A DNA stretch of 57,472 nucleotides from a virus: the IMG/VR virus record IMGVR_UViG_3300044648_000205, positions 1-57,472 of that record; one strand, given 5' to 3'. How positions within the stretch are numbered: the first letter of the stretch is position 1; each line of letters opens with the position of its first letter. A program made the translations under genes and the position numbers. Positions 24,244-30,307 of this stretch are shown here, piece by piece. A model generated the notes under the pieces. That model ran no database searches. It was not told where the DNA came from and saw only the letters and a program-made list of their open reading frames with translations.

Positions 24244-24534
24244 TCAGGCGGAGGTCCAGCTGGGGAACTGGGCGAGCGCGGCGTCTACAACCTGCTCGGT
24301 GGTCTGTCCGGCGTTCAGCATCTCCCACACCTTCGCACCGTTCAGGACCGTGGTCGGCACCTGGTTGAGGTACCGGGCTGGCATGCCGTGGCAAATCATC
24401 ATGCCCACGTTGATCAGCATCCGGCCGGCGTCGTCGCCGTACTCGAAGTAGCCGAAGCTGATCGGCTGCTGGACCTTCCGGTACACGTCCAGGAGGGCGA
24501 CGAGGTTGGTGCGCGCAGTCTGGATGTCCTGCAT
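24244..24534 (-). CDS. Hypothetical protein (96 aa)
   Basis: Helical protein (DIQTARTNLVALLDVYRKVQ; GRMLINVGMMICHGM). A single-gene unit with its own promoter. The ribosome-binding region is AGAAGGACC. No function was recognised. Confidence 0.65.
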   Translation of the reverse strand: MQDIQTARTNLVALLDVYRKVQQPISFGYFEYGDDAGRMLINVGMMICHGMPARYLNQVPTTVLNGAKVWEMLNAGQTTEQVVDAALAQFPSWTSA

Positions 24535-24575
24535 GGGGTCCTTCTCTCTGTGGAGTTGTTCCTGCTATGTGAAGT

Positions 24576-24605
24576 ACTGTACCCCCTACAGTCTCAGGCT
24601 GTCAA
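24576..24605 (-). promoter_or_regulatory. Phage-type promoter inside the HNH gene end
   Basis: TTGACA (24600-24605), 18-base spacer, TACAGT (24576-24581). The stop codon of the HNH gene (24594-24596) lies in the spacer. Confidence 0.8.
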
Positions 24606-24899
24606 CAGCCGGTTCGCGGTGCGGCGGGCGGCGCCGATCTCGCCACCCTGCTTAGACTGGCAGGGACCACACGCGGGCTGGATGTTGCCGCGCCGGTAGC
24701 TGCCGCCGTCCGCGCCGAGCACCAACCGGTCCGCGCTCACCGTGTCCACGTCCAGCACCAGCAGGCAGTACAGCGAGCGCTGGATGAAGCAGGCGACGTG
24801 CTCGCCGTCGCCGAACTCCTCGACGAGCCATTCCCTGCGGCGCCTGCGCGTGTAGCTCGACCCCCTCGAGTTGCGGTTGGTGGTGCCGCGTTTGCACAT
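24594..24899 (-). CDS. HNH-like endonuclease (101 aa)
   Basis: The core GGSYRRGNIQPACGPCQSKQ at residues about 66-85 is the usual HNH pattern of actinophages with C-x2-C, preceded by LLVLDVDTVSADRLVLG. The N-terminus is very basic. Free-standing HNH proteins act as homing or packaging nucleases; this one is in the accessory region far from the terminase, so a selfish or defensive role is as likely. Confidence 0.8.
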   Translation of the reverse strand: MCKRGTTNRNSRGSSYTRRRRREWLVEEFGDGEHVACFIQRSLYCLLVLDVDTVSADRLVLGADGGSYRRGNIQPACGPCQSKQGGEIGAARRTANRLLTA

Positions 24900-24903
24900 G
24901 CGA

Positions 24904-25026
24904 TCACCCCAGGAGGGTGGCCAACAGCAGCGGCAGCGCGAAGGCCGCCACTGCGATCAGGCCCACCAGGATCACGGCGAGCACGCCGACCGCCACGAAC
25001 TTCGCGACGGTCGCCAGCATCTTCAC
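24904..25026 (-). CDS. Small membrane peptide (40 aa)
   Basis: GTG at 25026 overlaps the upstream stop (GTGA). It encodes KMLATVAKFVAVGVLAVILV and a second hydrophobic run, ending 4 bases before the HNH start. Probably one long membrane helix. Function unknown. Confidence 0.55.
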   Translation of the reverse strand: MKMLATVAKFVAVGVLAVILVGLIAVAAFALPLLLATLLG

Positions 25027-25238
25027 GCCTTCCTCCCGTTCTGCACGTGTGCGGCCAGCAGGGCGCGGCCCACAAGCGCGAGCCGGTCGGCCGGGATCGT
25101 AACGTCGCCGTCATCGCCCTGGATGACCACGTCGCGGTCCACCTGCCAGGCGAACACGCCGGGGGCGCACTCCCACGCCTGGGCGGCGTCGGACTGGCAC
25201 AGCGGGTGCAGAGCGCCGTAGGCGCGCTCATCGCTCAT
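25023..25238 (-). CDS. Hypothetical protein (71 aa)
   Basis: Small acidic protein with a beta-type middle (VFAWQVDRDVVIQGDDGDVT) and a helical end (RLALVGRALLAAHVQNG). Overlaps its upstream neighbour by 4 bases. No function was recognised. Confidence 0.6.
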   Translation of the reverse strand: MSDERAYGALHPLCQSDAAQAWECAPGVFAWQVDRDVVIQGDDGDVTIPADRLALVGRALLAAHVQNGRKA

Positions 25239-25438
25239 CGGTGGGACCTCTCGTATTGCTGAAGCGCCAGACGGAGGTTTCGTACGCCGTCGAGGTCGAG
25301 GGCCACGGCCAGCTCGGTCTCGGTGTCATCCACCATGACTTCCAGCCGGGGCTCTCGACTCTCGGGGTCAACGGTCTCGTTCAGGCGGATGAGCCGTCCA
25401 TAGTCGGCGCACCACACGCGGGTCTCATCGGTGGGCAC
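25235..25438 (-). CDS. Hypothetical protein (67 aa)
   Basis: GTG at 25438 follows GAGGAG with good spacing and lies within the upstream gene end. Contains RLEVMVDDTETELAVALDLD and NLRLALQQYERSHR. Part of the 26060-24594 run of coupled genes. No family recognised. Confidence 0.6.
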   Translation of the reverse strand: MPTDETRVWCADYGRLIRLNETVDPESREPRLEVMVDDTETELAVALDLDGVRNLRLALQQYERSHR

Positions 25439-25709
25439 GGTCGTACTCCTCGCCATGGATGTCGCACAGGACGGCTCGACCGGAGGACACGCACTCCAGG
25501 TCGTCGCACACGACTTCCATCTTTTCCAGGCCGTCGAGCAGTGCCACGACGGAGAAAATACCGACCTCGACGACACGCGCCAGATCGGCGTATCGGCCGC
25601 CCAGCTGACTAAGAGAGTGGGTCAGCTGGGCCAGGCTCGGGCCTTCGTAGCCGCGCGCCGGTGGAGACCAGTCGAAGGGCCAGGGCTCGGGCTCCGGGGT
25701 GTCAGCCAC
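25425..25709 (-). CDS. Hypothetical protein (94 aa)
   Basis: GTG at 25709 overlaps the upstream stop. An acidic/Pro-rich N-terminus precedes a helical core (LAQLTHSLSQLGGRYADLAR; VALLDGLEKMEVVCDDLECV) and a CDIHGEEYDRAHR end. No function was recognised. Confidence 0.6.
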   Translation of the reverse strand: MADTPEPEPWPFDWSPPARGYEGPSLAQLTHSLSQLGGRYADLARVVEVGIFSVVALLDGLEKMEVVCDDLECVSSGRAVLCDIHGEEYDRAHR

Positions 25710-25842
25710 GACCGTTGACCCACTTCCAGTACTCGAGGGTGACCCACGCGTTCTCGAAGATGTCCCACACATGGATCTCTCCGTTGATCAGCTTCTCACC
25801 CGCCCCGGGCTCGGCGGGTCGGGTGGCGGTGTCGGCAGACAT
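25702..25842 (-). CDS. Hypothetical protein (46 aa)
   Basis: ATG at 25842 follows GAGAGGCACACCCG. Short protein with HVWDIFENAWVTLEYWKWVN, rich in Trp. Coupled to its downstream neighbour. No function was recognised. Confidence 0.55.
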   Translation of the reverse strand: MSADTATRPAEPGAGEKLINGEIHVWDIFENAWVTLEYWKWVNGRG

Positions 25843-25859
25843 CGGGTGTGCCTCTCTGG

Positions 25860-26060
25860 TCAGTGGAACTTCACTTCGTGTTTGGTCCAGCCGTGTGTGC
25901 CGTAGGCGTGCTGCACGCAGGCACTCAGGGCCTTCTCGCTCTTCACATCGTCGAACTGCTTGCCACAGGGCTTCGGGCACTTGGCCCGGAACTGATCACC
26001 GACCTTGCGGACGGTGATCACGGGTCGGTTGTCGCGGGGCTTGCCCTTCTTGCGGATCAT
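25860..26060 (-). CDS. Small zinc-finger-like protein (66 aa)
   Basis: ATG at 26060. It has KCPKPCGKQFDDVKSEKALS with two cysteines and later histidines (QHAYGTHGWTKHEVKFH). The C-terminal GTHGWTKHEVKF is also seen, as GHGWTSLKFKR, in the protein at 30339-30542, so the two look like distant paralogues. Confidence 0.6.
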   Translation of the reverse strand: MIRKKGKPRDNRPVITVRKVGDQFRAKCPKPCGKQFDDVKSEKALSACVQHAYGTHGWTKHEVKFH

Positions 26061-26124
26061 GGGGTGCAGGGTTCCGTATCGGGTCGAGGGCCGTCCCACC
26101 ACCTCGGCGGGACGGCCCGGTTGG

Positions 26125-26334
26125 TCAGAGCCAGTAGGTCAGGTAGCCGATCCGGGCACCTTCGGCCGTGTGGACGTTGACGAGGATCGACTGCTTGTCG
26201 GTGCAGACGTAGCCGGTGGCGGCGGTGATGATCCGGCGCTGACGCTCGCACCGCTCGACCAGCTCAGCACGCTCTTCGGCGGTGAGCTGAGCGGCCTGGG
26301 CGGTGAGCATGTCGCGGGCGGTGATGGTGATCAT
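26125..26334 (-). CDS. Hypothetical protein (69 aa)
   Basis: Helical start (ARDMLTAQAAQLTAEERAEL) and a strand-rich end (VCTDKQSILVNVHTAEGARI). Single gene behind promoter 26376-26404 with a GAAGGACC site. No family was recognised. Confidence 0.65.
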   Translation of the reverse strand: MITITARDMLTAQAAQLTAEERAELVERCERQRRIITAATGYVCTDKQSILVNVHTAEGARIGYLTYWL

Positions 26335-26375
26335 CTGGGGGTCCTTCCCGGAGGTCGTTCCTGCTGATATGAAGA

Positions 26376-26404
26376 ACTGTACCCCCCACGCCATGGGGTG
26401 TCAA
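26376..26404 (-). promoter_or_regulatory. Phage-type promoter for 26334 gene
   Basis: TTGACA (26399-26404), 17-base spacer, TACAGT (26376-26381). Leader with GGAACGAC and GGGAAGGACC. The upstream gene's stop (26401-26403) lies in the -35 box. Confidence 0.85.
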
Positions 26405-26700
26405 GCCAGAAGTTCGGCGGGATTCGCCAACACCTCGAACGCCCTGGCCATGGAGACGTTCACGTCGCGCCGCTCCACCCACGGCACCCGGTCCACGGAC
26501 AAGACGACCGTACTGCCGATCAGCGTCAGGAACACGTGCGCGTCGAACGTGGGTGCCGGCCACTGCCGAGAGGTCACCCAGTCGGGCGTGGGACGGCCGC
26601 TGAGCGACCAGCGGATGGTGGACGGTCCTACGGCGGTCCACTCGCCTGCGGTGACCGCCTCGCGCATCTGAGAGGCGAGACGGTCCCTCTTGGCTTCCAT
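26401..26700 (-). CDS. Hypothetical protein (99 aa)
   Basis: ATG at 26700 overlaps the upstream TGA by one base. Mixed alpha/beta (DRLASQMREAVTAGEWTAVG; AHVFLTLIGSTVVLSVDRV). No function was recognised. Confidence 0.6.
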   Translation of the reverse strand: MEAKRDRLASQMREAVTAGEWTAVGPSTIRWSLSGRPTPDWVTSRQWPAPTFDAHVFLTLIGSTVVLSVDRVPWVERRDVNVSMARAFEVLANPAELLA

Positions 26701-27038
26701 CAACCCTGGCGCTTCGGGCACTCGGGGCAGTCCATCGACATGCGACCGGGGGCGCTGGCGTGCCACGGGTTGGGGCAGCCCTTCTGGGCGGCCAGCTGGG
26801 CCAGGGCGGAGCGCTCGCACTTCAGGCACACACCTTTGCCACCGCCGTGCACGCGGGCCGACTCGAGGACCACGGCCAGCGTCGCGGAGCTGCGGCCGTT
26901 GCACCAGAAGTTGGACTTCGAGAGGGCGGCGCAGGCCGACTTCGCGTAGTTGAGCGAGTCGGGGCCGGTGGTGACGACCTCGTCCAGTCCGGCGATGTGG
27001 TTCTTGCCCTTGGCGTACTTGACGGTGAAATCGGTCAT
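26700..27038 (-). CDS. Small Cys-rich protein (112 aa)
   Basis: N-terminal KYAKGKNHIAGLDEVV, then pairs of cysteines (CLKCERSALAQLAAQKGC; CPECPKRQG), likely one zinc site. It has its own promoter and leader (27081-27109). No function was recognised. Confidence 0.65.
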   Translation of the reverse strand: MTDFTVKYAKGKNHIAGLDEVVTTGPDSLNYAKSACAALSKSNFWCNGRSSATLAVVLESARVHGGGKGVCLKCERSALAQLAAQKGCPNPWHASAPGRMSMDCPECPKRQG

Positions 27039-27080
27039 TTTGGGTCCTTCCCTCGGGGGGTTGTTCCTGCTGATGTCACT

Positions 27081-27109
27081 ACTGTACCCCCTGCGACTGG
27101 TGGTGTCAA
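27081..27109 (-). promoter_or_regulatory. Phage-type promoter for 27038 operon
   Basis: TTGACA (27104-27109), 17-base spacer, TACAGT (27081-27086), GGAACAAC box and GGGAAGGACC leader. Confidence 0.85.
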
Positions 27110-27120
27110 CCCCGGGACAC

Positions 27121-27157
27121 ACCGAAGCCCCCCGGGGGGATTCCGGGGGGCTTCGGT
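27121..27157 (-). terminator. Hairpin terminator
   Basis: A perfect 15-bp stem (27121-27135 with 27143-27157) and a 7-base loop, between the 59-residue gene and the next promoter. Confidence 0.8.
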
Positions 27158-27172
27158 GGGCTTCGGTGGTGG

Positions 27173-27352
27173 TCAGCCGTTCAGCTTCGCTGCCTTCTTG
27201 TCGGCGTCGGCCTTCGTCTTGTAGTTCTTGCCGACTCCCTGGCCAGTCTTGGTGTCGAACACCTGGTGGGTGGTCTGTCCGCCCTGGCTGCGGGTCATCA
27301 CGATGTAGCGGGCGCGGATGCTGTCGTCGCCGTAGCTGATCATCGGTCGCAT
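27173..27352 (-). CDS. Small dsRBD-like protein (59 aa)
   Basis: Beta-beta-alpha pattern: RARYIVMTRSQGGQTTHQVF, then DTKTGQGVGKNYKTKADADK and a helix. Short phage proteins of this type are of unknown use; a nucleic-acid-binding role is a guess from the fold pattern. The promoter and leader at 27355-27403 are identical over 49 bases to those of the plus-strand gene at 52413. Confidence 0.65.
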   Translation of the reverse strand: MRPMISYGDDSIRARYIVMTRSQGGQTTHQVFDTKTGQGVGKNYKTKADADKKAAKLNG

Positions 27353-27354
27353 TC

Positions 27355-27403
27355 GGTTCTCCTCTGTTGAGTTGTTCCTGCTGTGAGAACTACTGTACCC
27401 CCT
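27355..27403 (-). repeat. 49-base leader repeat, minus-strand copy
   Basis: Exact inverted copy of 52360-52408; it covers the -10, leader and ribosome-binding site of the 27352 gene. Confidence 0.9.
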
Positions 27404-27420
27404 GCCGACGTGGGTGTCAA
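27392..27420 (-). promoter_or_regulatory. Phage-type promoter for 27352 gene
   Basis: TTGACA (27415-27420), 17-base spacer, TACAGT (27392-27397). A 12-bp inverted repeat (27393-27404 with 27420-27431) surrounds it. Confidence 0.85.
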
Positions 27421-27440
27421 CAGGGGGTACAGGGTGAGTT

Positions 27441-27602
27441 TCAGTCGTCGTCTTCGTCCTGCTCGTACACGACGCCAGGCCGGGTGTCCCGGTCGTCGTC
27501 ATCGTCGTCATCGTCGCTGGCGCCCAGGGCAATGAACCCTGCCGCCAGCACGCCGGCCACCCATCCGGCGATCTTGCGCTTGCTCCTGGAACTCAAGGGC
27601 AT
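27441..27602 (-). CDS. Small membrane protein with acidic tail (53 aa)
   Basis: ATG at 27602. A basic N-terminus (SSRSKRKI) precedes a membrane segment (AGWVAGVLAAGFIALGA) and a run of eight Asp, ending EQDEDDD. The strong charge asymmetry suggests an oriented membrane peptide. Function unknown. Confidence 0.5.
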   Translation of the reverse strand: MPLSSRSKRKIAGWVAGVLAAGFIALGASDDDDDDDDRDTRPGVVYEQDEDDD

Positions 27603-27630
27603 TCGGATGTCCTCTCAGGTTAGTGGGTAT

Positions 27631-27816
27631 CTACCGGGCGGTGCCGTCCACTGGCTTGCGACCTCCACCCGGGCAGGGCACCCGGCCACCCTGCGGCGGC
27701 TTCCACGTGTGCGGACCCATATACGGGTGTGGCGAGTTGCGGTTCAGCAGCGCCTTCCTCTTGCGGCAGTTGGGGCACTGGCCCACGCGGGGGGCCTTGG
27801 GCTTCTTCTCGGCCAC
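27631..27816 (-). CDS. Small zinc-ribbon-like protein (61 aa)
   Basis: GTG at 27816 with GAGAGG. Contains QCPNCRKRKALLNRN and a third Cys (VPCPGGGRK). Basic. No function was recognised. Confidence 0.55.
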   Translation of the reverse strand: MAEKKPKAPRVGQCPNCRKRKALLNRNSPHPYMGPHTWKPPQGGRVPCPGGGRKPVDGTAR

Positions 27817-27839
27817 GTAATCCTCTCGATCGTCGGGAC

Positions 27840-28205
27840 TCAGGACAGCTCGACCCGGTAGCCACGACCCAAGTCGACCACGGTCCAGGCGGAGCCGAGC
27901 AGTTCGCGCGCCAGATCGCTGGCCACGACGCTCGGGCGGACCTCCACGGCCTTCCCGTCCGGGTAGGTGATGAAGCGGCGACCGGTGCGACGGCTGGCGA
28001 CGGCGGTGGACTGGGCGGCCATGAACTCGGCCCAGTCGGTGCCGGCGAGCTGCTCGCCGGTGGGCGGCTGCGCGATGACCGTGTGGGGCGTGTACGTCAA
28101 GGTGAGGGTCCAGCCGTCGGAGGTCTTCTCGGCCTTGACGGTGTGGTAGCCCCGGCCGGTGGTGGTGCGGGCGTACTCGGTGAAGCGGGGGGCGGTGACG
28201 TTCAT
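27840..28205 (-). CDS. Hypothetical protein (121 aa)
   Basis: First gene behind promoter 28249-28277. A beta-rich start (RFTEYARTTTGRGYHTVKAE; WTLTLTYTPHTV) and a helical end (VVASDLARELLGSAWTVVDL). No family was recognised. Confidence 0.65.
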   Translation of the reverse strand: MNVTAPRFTEYARTTTGRGYHTVKAEKTSDGWTLTLTYTPHTVIAQPPTGEQLAGTDWAEFMAAQSTAVASRRTGRRFITYPDGKAVEVRPSVVASDLARELLGSAWTVVDLGRGYRVELS

Positions 28206-28562
28206 GGTGTCGGGTCCTTCTGGAAGTCGTTCCCTGCTGACAAGAAGAACACTACACCCCCGTCGCTCTGGGGTCAAGTGGAAGTTTGAGGAGCGCATCC
28301 AACCGCCCCGGTTCGGACCTCTGGACCCGACCTACCCAGCTGGGCGGGGAGTGTGATGCCTCTCGGCGTACACGGCCCCGGCTGGGCGGTTTCGGCGTGC
28401 CCTGGATGCGAGCCCACGCGAGTGGTCTCGGCCGGATCGTGCCTTGCGCTACATGATCGCCGATGCGACCCGGTGGCCAAACCAGGCCGATCGACGGCAT
28501 GCCGCCTTCGACTACCGACTTCCCCTCGCTCGGCGTCCCGAGGTCTTGGGGGCGAAGCTGGG
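28206..28562 (-). other. Stretch with no recognised gene
   Basis: Apart from promoter 28249-28277 and the leader of the 28205 gene, no convincing reading frame or RNA gene was seen. Open frames here are Arg/Pro-rich without ribosome-binding sites. It is the downstream end of the RNA island. Confidence 0.5.
28249..28277 (-). promoter_or_regulatory. Phage-type promoter for 28205 gene
   Basis: TTGACC (28272-28277), 17-base spacer, TAGTGT (28249-28254). Leader with AGCAGGGAACGAC and AGAAGGACC. Confidence 0.7.
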
Positions 28563-28597
28563 GCCGCCCTCGGCACGGCCAGGCATCCGAGGGCGGC
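28563..28597 (-). terminator. Strong hairpin, possible terminator of the RNA island
   Basis: A perfect 11-bp stem (28587-28597 with 28563-28573) and a 13-base loop. It is the last strong structure downstream of the tRNA-like elements. Confidence 0.5.
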
Positions 28598-28620
28598 GTG
28601 CAGGCTTCCACCCTGCGGGT

Positions 28621-28634
28621 CCGGCCGAAGCCGG
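28621..28634 (-). other. UUCG tetraloop hairpin after the permuted tRNA 5' half
   Basis: A 5-bp CCGGC/GCCGG stem closed by a TTCG tetraloop, 10 bases after the anticodon stem 5' strand of the permuted element. A stable 3' end or processing landmark is possible. Confidence 0.5.
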
Positions 28635-28644
28635 GGAAGTAGGC

Positions 28645-28723
28645 GGGGAAGTGCTGCCGTTACACCATCCCGGCAGACCCTGGTGAGTCCCACCGGGGAG
28701 GGATTCGAACCCCCACCTTCCCC
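28645..28723 (-). tRNA. Candidate circularly permuted tRNA (3' half before 5' half)
   Basis: In transcription order the stretch holds: anticodon-stem 3' strand GGGGA (28723-28719), variable loop AGGT, T arm GGGGG-TTCGAAT-CCCTC (28714-28698), acceptor 3' strand CCCGGTG (28697-28691), G73, a 14-base spacer, then acceptor 5' strand TGCCGGG (28675-28669), AT, D arm GGTG-TAACGGCAG-CAC, T and anticodon-stem 5' strand TCCCC (28649-28645). Acceptor strands pair 7/7 with two GU pairs; the anticodon stem pairs 5/5 and extends to 7. Arms total 65 nt, which with a 7-base loop makes a normal 72-nt tRNA. Loop bases lie outside the halves; upstream GTGCCTA would give anticodon GCC (Gly), which is uncertain. 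Confidence 0.5.
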
Positions 28724-28727
28724 TAGG

Positions 28728-28796
28728 CACACGGGACCGGATTCGAACCGGCATGCCACCCCGTCAGGGGCTCGCTCACCCTTGGCGTACCCGCAT
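28728..28796 (-). tRNA. tRNA-like cloverleaf with 4-base anticodon loop
   Basis: Acceptor ATGCGGG/CCCGTGT (7 pairs, two GU), TA, D arm CGC-CAAGGGTGA-GCG, anticodon stem GCCCC/GGGGT, variable loop GGCAT, T arm GCCGG-TTCGAAT-CCGGT. Everything is tRNA-like except that the anticodon stem closes on TGAC instead of a 7-base loop, so it should not decode normally. It lies 4 bases upstream of the permuted element. It may be a decayed tRNA or a decoy. Confidence 0.45.
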
Positions 28797-28824
28797 TGAC
28801 CACGTGCCCACCTGTGCGGGCGGT

Positions 28825-28854
28825 CTTCCGGCGTGTCCGCACCGACGCCGGAAG
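28825..28854 (-). other. Perfect hairpin in the RNA island
   Basis: A 10-bp perfect stem (28845-28854 with 28825-28834) and a 10-base loop, between the zinc-peptide gene and the tRNA-like elements. It could be a terminator or a processing structure. Confidence 0.5.
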
Positions 28855-28917
28855 TTGGAGCGTGGCCTGCCCCTGTCGTTTGTCGATCACCCCGCCCCGA
28901 CAGGTAGGGCGGGAGAG

Positions 28918-29070
28918 TCACTTCCACTTGTGGCCGCAGGGGCAGGAGTGCTTCCCCTTGTGGCCCTTGGGTCTGATCGTGCAGTGATGGTCGCCGTGGT
29001 TGAGGCGACAGCTCAACGGGGTCCGCGTGCTGGCCGGGCACGGCAGAAAGCTGTCTACCGAACTTCTCAT
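28918..29070 (-). CDS. Small zinc-binding peptide (50 aa) inside the RNA island
   Basis: ATG at 29070 after GGAAGCGAGGCC. The C-terminal half has a dense Cys/His set: CRLNHGDHHCTIRPKGHKGK followed by HSCPCGHKWK, fitting one or two zinc sites. The pattern C-x4-HGDHHC...GHKGKH-C-CG-W recurs in small phage proteins. It is the only gene in this region that looks truly coding. Confidence 0.6.
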   Translation of the reverse strand: MRSSVDSFLPCPASTRTPLSCRLNHGDHHCTIRPKGHKGKHSCPCGHKWK

Positions 29071-29100
29071 GGCCTCGCTTCCGGCAGTTGTTTGACAGGC

Positions 29101-29156
29101 GGGCACGGACGGCGCCGAGATGCCAGGCGTGACCCTGGCGCCGCCGGTCCGTGCCC
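29101..29156 (-). ncRNA. Large nested hairpin downstream of tRNA-Glu
   Basis: An outer perfect 10-bp stem (29147-29156 with 29101-29110) encloses a second stem (GGCGCC pairs and a GCCAGG/CCTGGC alternative). It begins 5 bases after the tRNA 3' end. Terminator or structured RNA are both possible. Confidence 0.5.
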
Positions 29157-29160
29157 GGCG

Positions 29161-29232
29161 TAGTGCGTACGGGGGTTGCACCCGTGTCTCCGCCTTGAGA
29201 GGGCGGAATCCGTGCTACTGGACCAACGCACC
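29161..29232 (-). tRNA. Probable tRNA-Glu (anticodon CTC)
   Basis: Acceptor GGTGCGT/ACGCACT, D arm GTCC-AGTAGCAC-GGAT, anticodon arm CCGCC-CTCTCAA-GGCGG (T33, anticodon CTC), T arm ACGGG-TGCAACC-CCCGT, discriminator A at 29161. No CCA is encoded. The T loop has TGC instead of TTC and the D loop lacks GG, so the tertiary contacts are unusual; all stems are intact. Confidence 0.7.
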
Positions 29233-29237
29233 ATGTG

Positions 29238-29275
29238 GCCCCCAGGTGGTTCTTTCCGCTGCTCCACCTGGGGGC
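29238..29275 (-). other. Perfect 12-bp hairpin before tRNA-Glu
   Basis: Stem 29264-29275 with 29238-29249 and a 14-base loop, ending 5 bases before the tRNA 5' end. It may shield or guide processing. Confidence 0.5.
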
Positions 29276-29328
29276 GCTTTGTGTGCCACGGCGGCTACAG
29301 CGGTGCCGATGCGCAATCCGTGGGACAT

Positions 29329-29436
29329 CTAGGTGCCCGGCTGCTGCCCACGGATGTGCCGCAGGACATCGGCCGGCCGGGCCTCGACCGTCACTCGGTC
29401 ACCCGAAGTTTGACCCTCGGGCGCTTGTGAGGGCAT
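29329..29436 (-). CDS. Possible small protein (35 aa)
   Basis: ATG at 29436 (PSQAPEGQTSGDRVTVEARP, then ADVLRHIRGQQPGT). The composition is more protein-like than its surroundings, but there is no clear ribosome-binding site. Weak call. Confidence 0.25.
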   Translation of the reverse strand: MPSQAPEGQTSGDRVTVEARPADVLRHIRGQQPGT

Positions 29437-30278
29437 TTGATTACCCAGCGCCCTACTGGGCCAGCTGAGTCCGCTGGCGACTCGGAGTCCCTTTGCCCGG
29501 CGGGATATCCGACTCGGCCCTGACAGGCTTCCTGGGACGCCTCGGGCTGGCCGAGCTAGGCGGGTGGTGGTATCGCAGACACCCACTGCGCCGCACTCAC
29601 GCCGCTGGCCACGGCCCCGCTGTCGGTTGGGGCGTCCGTCCGCGCCCGACCACCCGATACGCCGAGGCGTTCGATGGTCTGCCGGAACTTTAGGTCGGGG
29701 CGAGCCGATCGCTACTCGGCTACCTCCTGCCTGGTCACCAGGGTTGCGAAGCCTGGCTACTGAGGCCGGGGTGCGCGCATACACTGCGCCCCTCGGCGGT
29801 GAGGGCAGGTTCGCGGCCCGTCTCTCCCGCCGTGCTAGCAGCGTTGATAACCCAGTCGCAGCCCTGGGGCCGGTAACGAGCCGGCATTGATCCCCCGTAC
29901 AGGTGCACCGCTTCGCGCGCTCGCTCTGGGTGGCAGGCCGAAACCGATGTGCCACTGCTCCGTTGCGATTGCGGCCAGTCTGTCCACACCCCGTAGGGAT
30001 TCTGTGCACGACGTGGCGCCTGGTAGCCGCGAGCACCTGCCACCTGTCCGTCCTCTTTCCCGGCTCACGTACGCCTCGCTTTATGGTCCCTGGACTGTGA
30101 TCTCCGAGGGGGTGAGGTCGTCACGTCGTGCGCTGGCCGACTCCCGGTGGTCACAGGTCGAGCTGGGGAGCGCGTCCGGTCCAGTCTGGGGAGCCGGCCA
30201 GCAGTTCATGGAGTTGTCAAGATCCGGTGCCGTGACCCTCGCTTCCGGCTTCCCGGTGCGCCTGGCCTGACACGAAGA
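29437..30278 (-). other. 840-base untranslated-looking leader of the RNA island
   Basis: It lies between promoter 30279-30307 and the tRNA-like genes. Reading frames are Arg/Ser/Pro-rich, without ribosome-binding sites or family patterns, and many short inverted repeats are present (for example CCTGGT/ACCAGG near 29730 and GGGCGC/GCGCCC near 29420-29450). No rRNA, tmRNA, group I intron core or further tRNA could be identified by eye. Confidence 0.5.
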
Positions 30279-30307
30279 ACATTACCCACGTCCCTAGGGG
30301 GTGTCAA
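30279..30307 (-). promoter_or_regulatory. Phage-type promoter for the RNA island
   Basis: TTGACA (30302-30307), 17-base spacer, TAATGT (30279-30284). No GGAACAAC box follows, unlike the protein-coding units, which fits an RNA transcript. The -35 and spacer lie inside the terminator hairpin 30286-30323. Confidence 0.8.

Noticed and set aside
28261-28320. Possible extra T arm (GGTCCGAACCGG)
   Set aside because: The flanking bases do not form a 5-pair T stem and no partner arms are present.
29329-30036. 235-codon minus-strand frame in the RNA island
   Set aside because: Arg/Ser-rich, no ribosome-binding site, overlaps other equally open frames; only its last 35 codons look slightly protein-like and are listed with low confidence.
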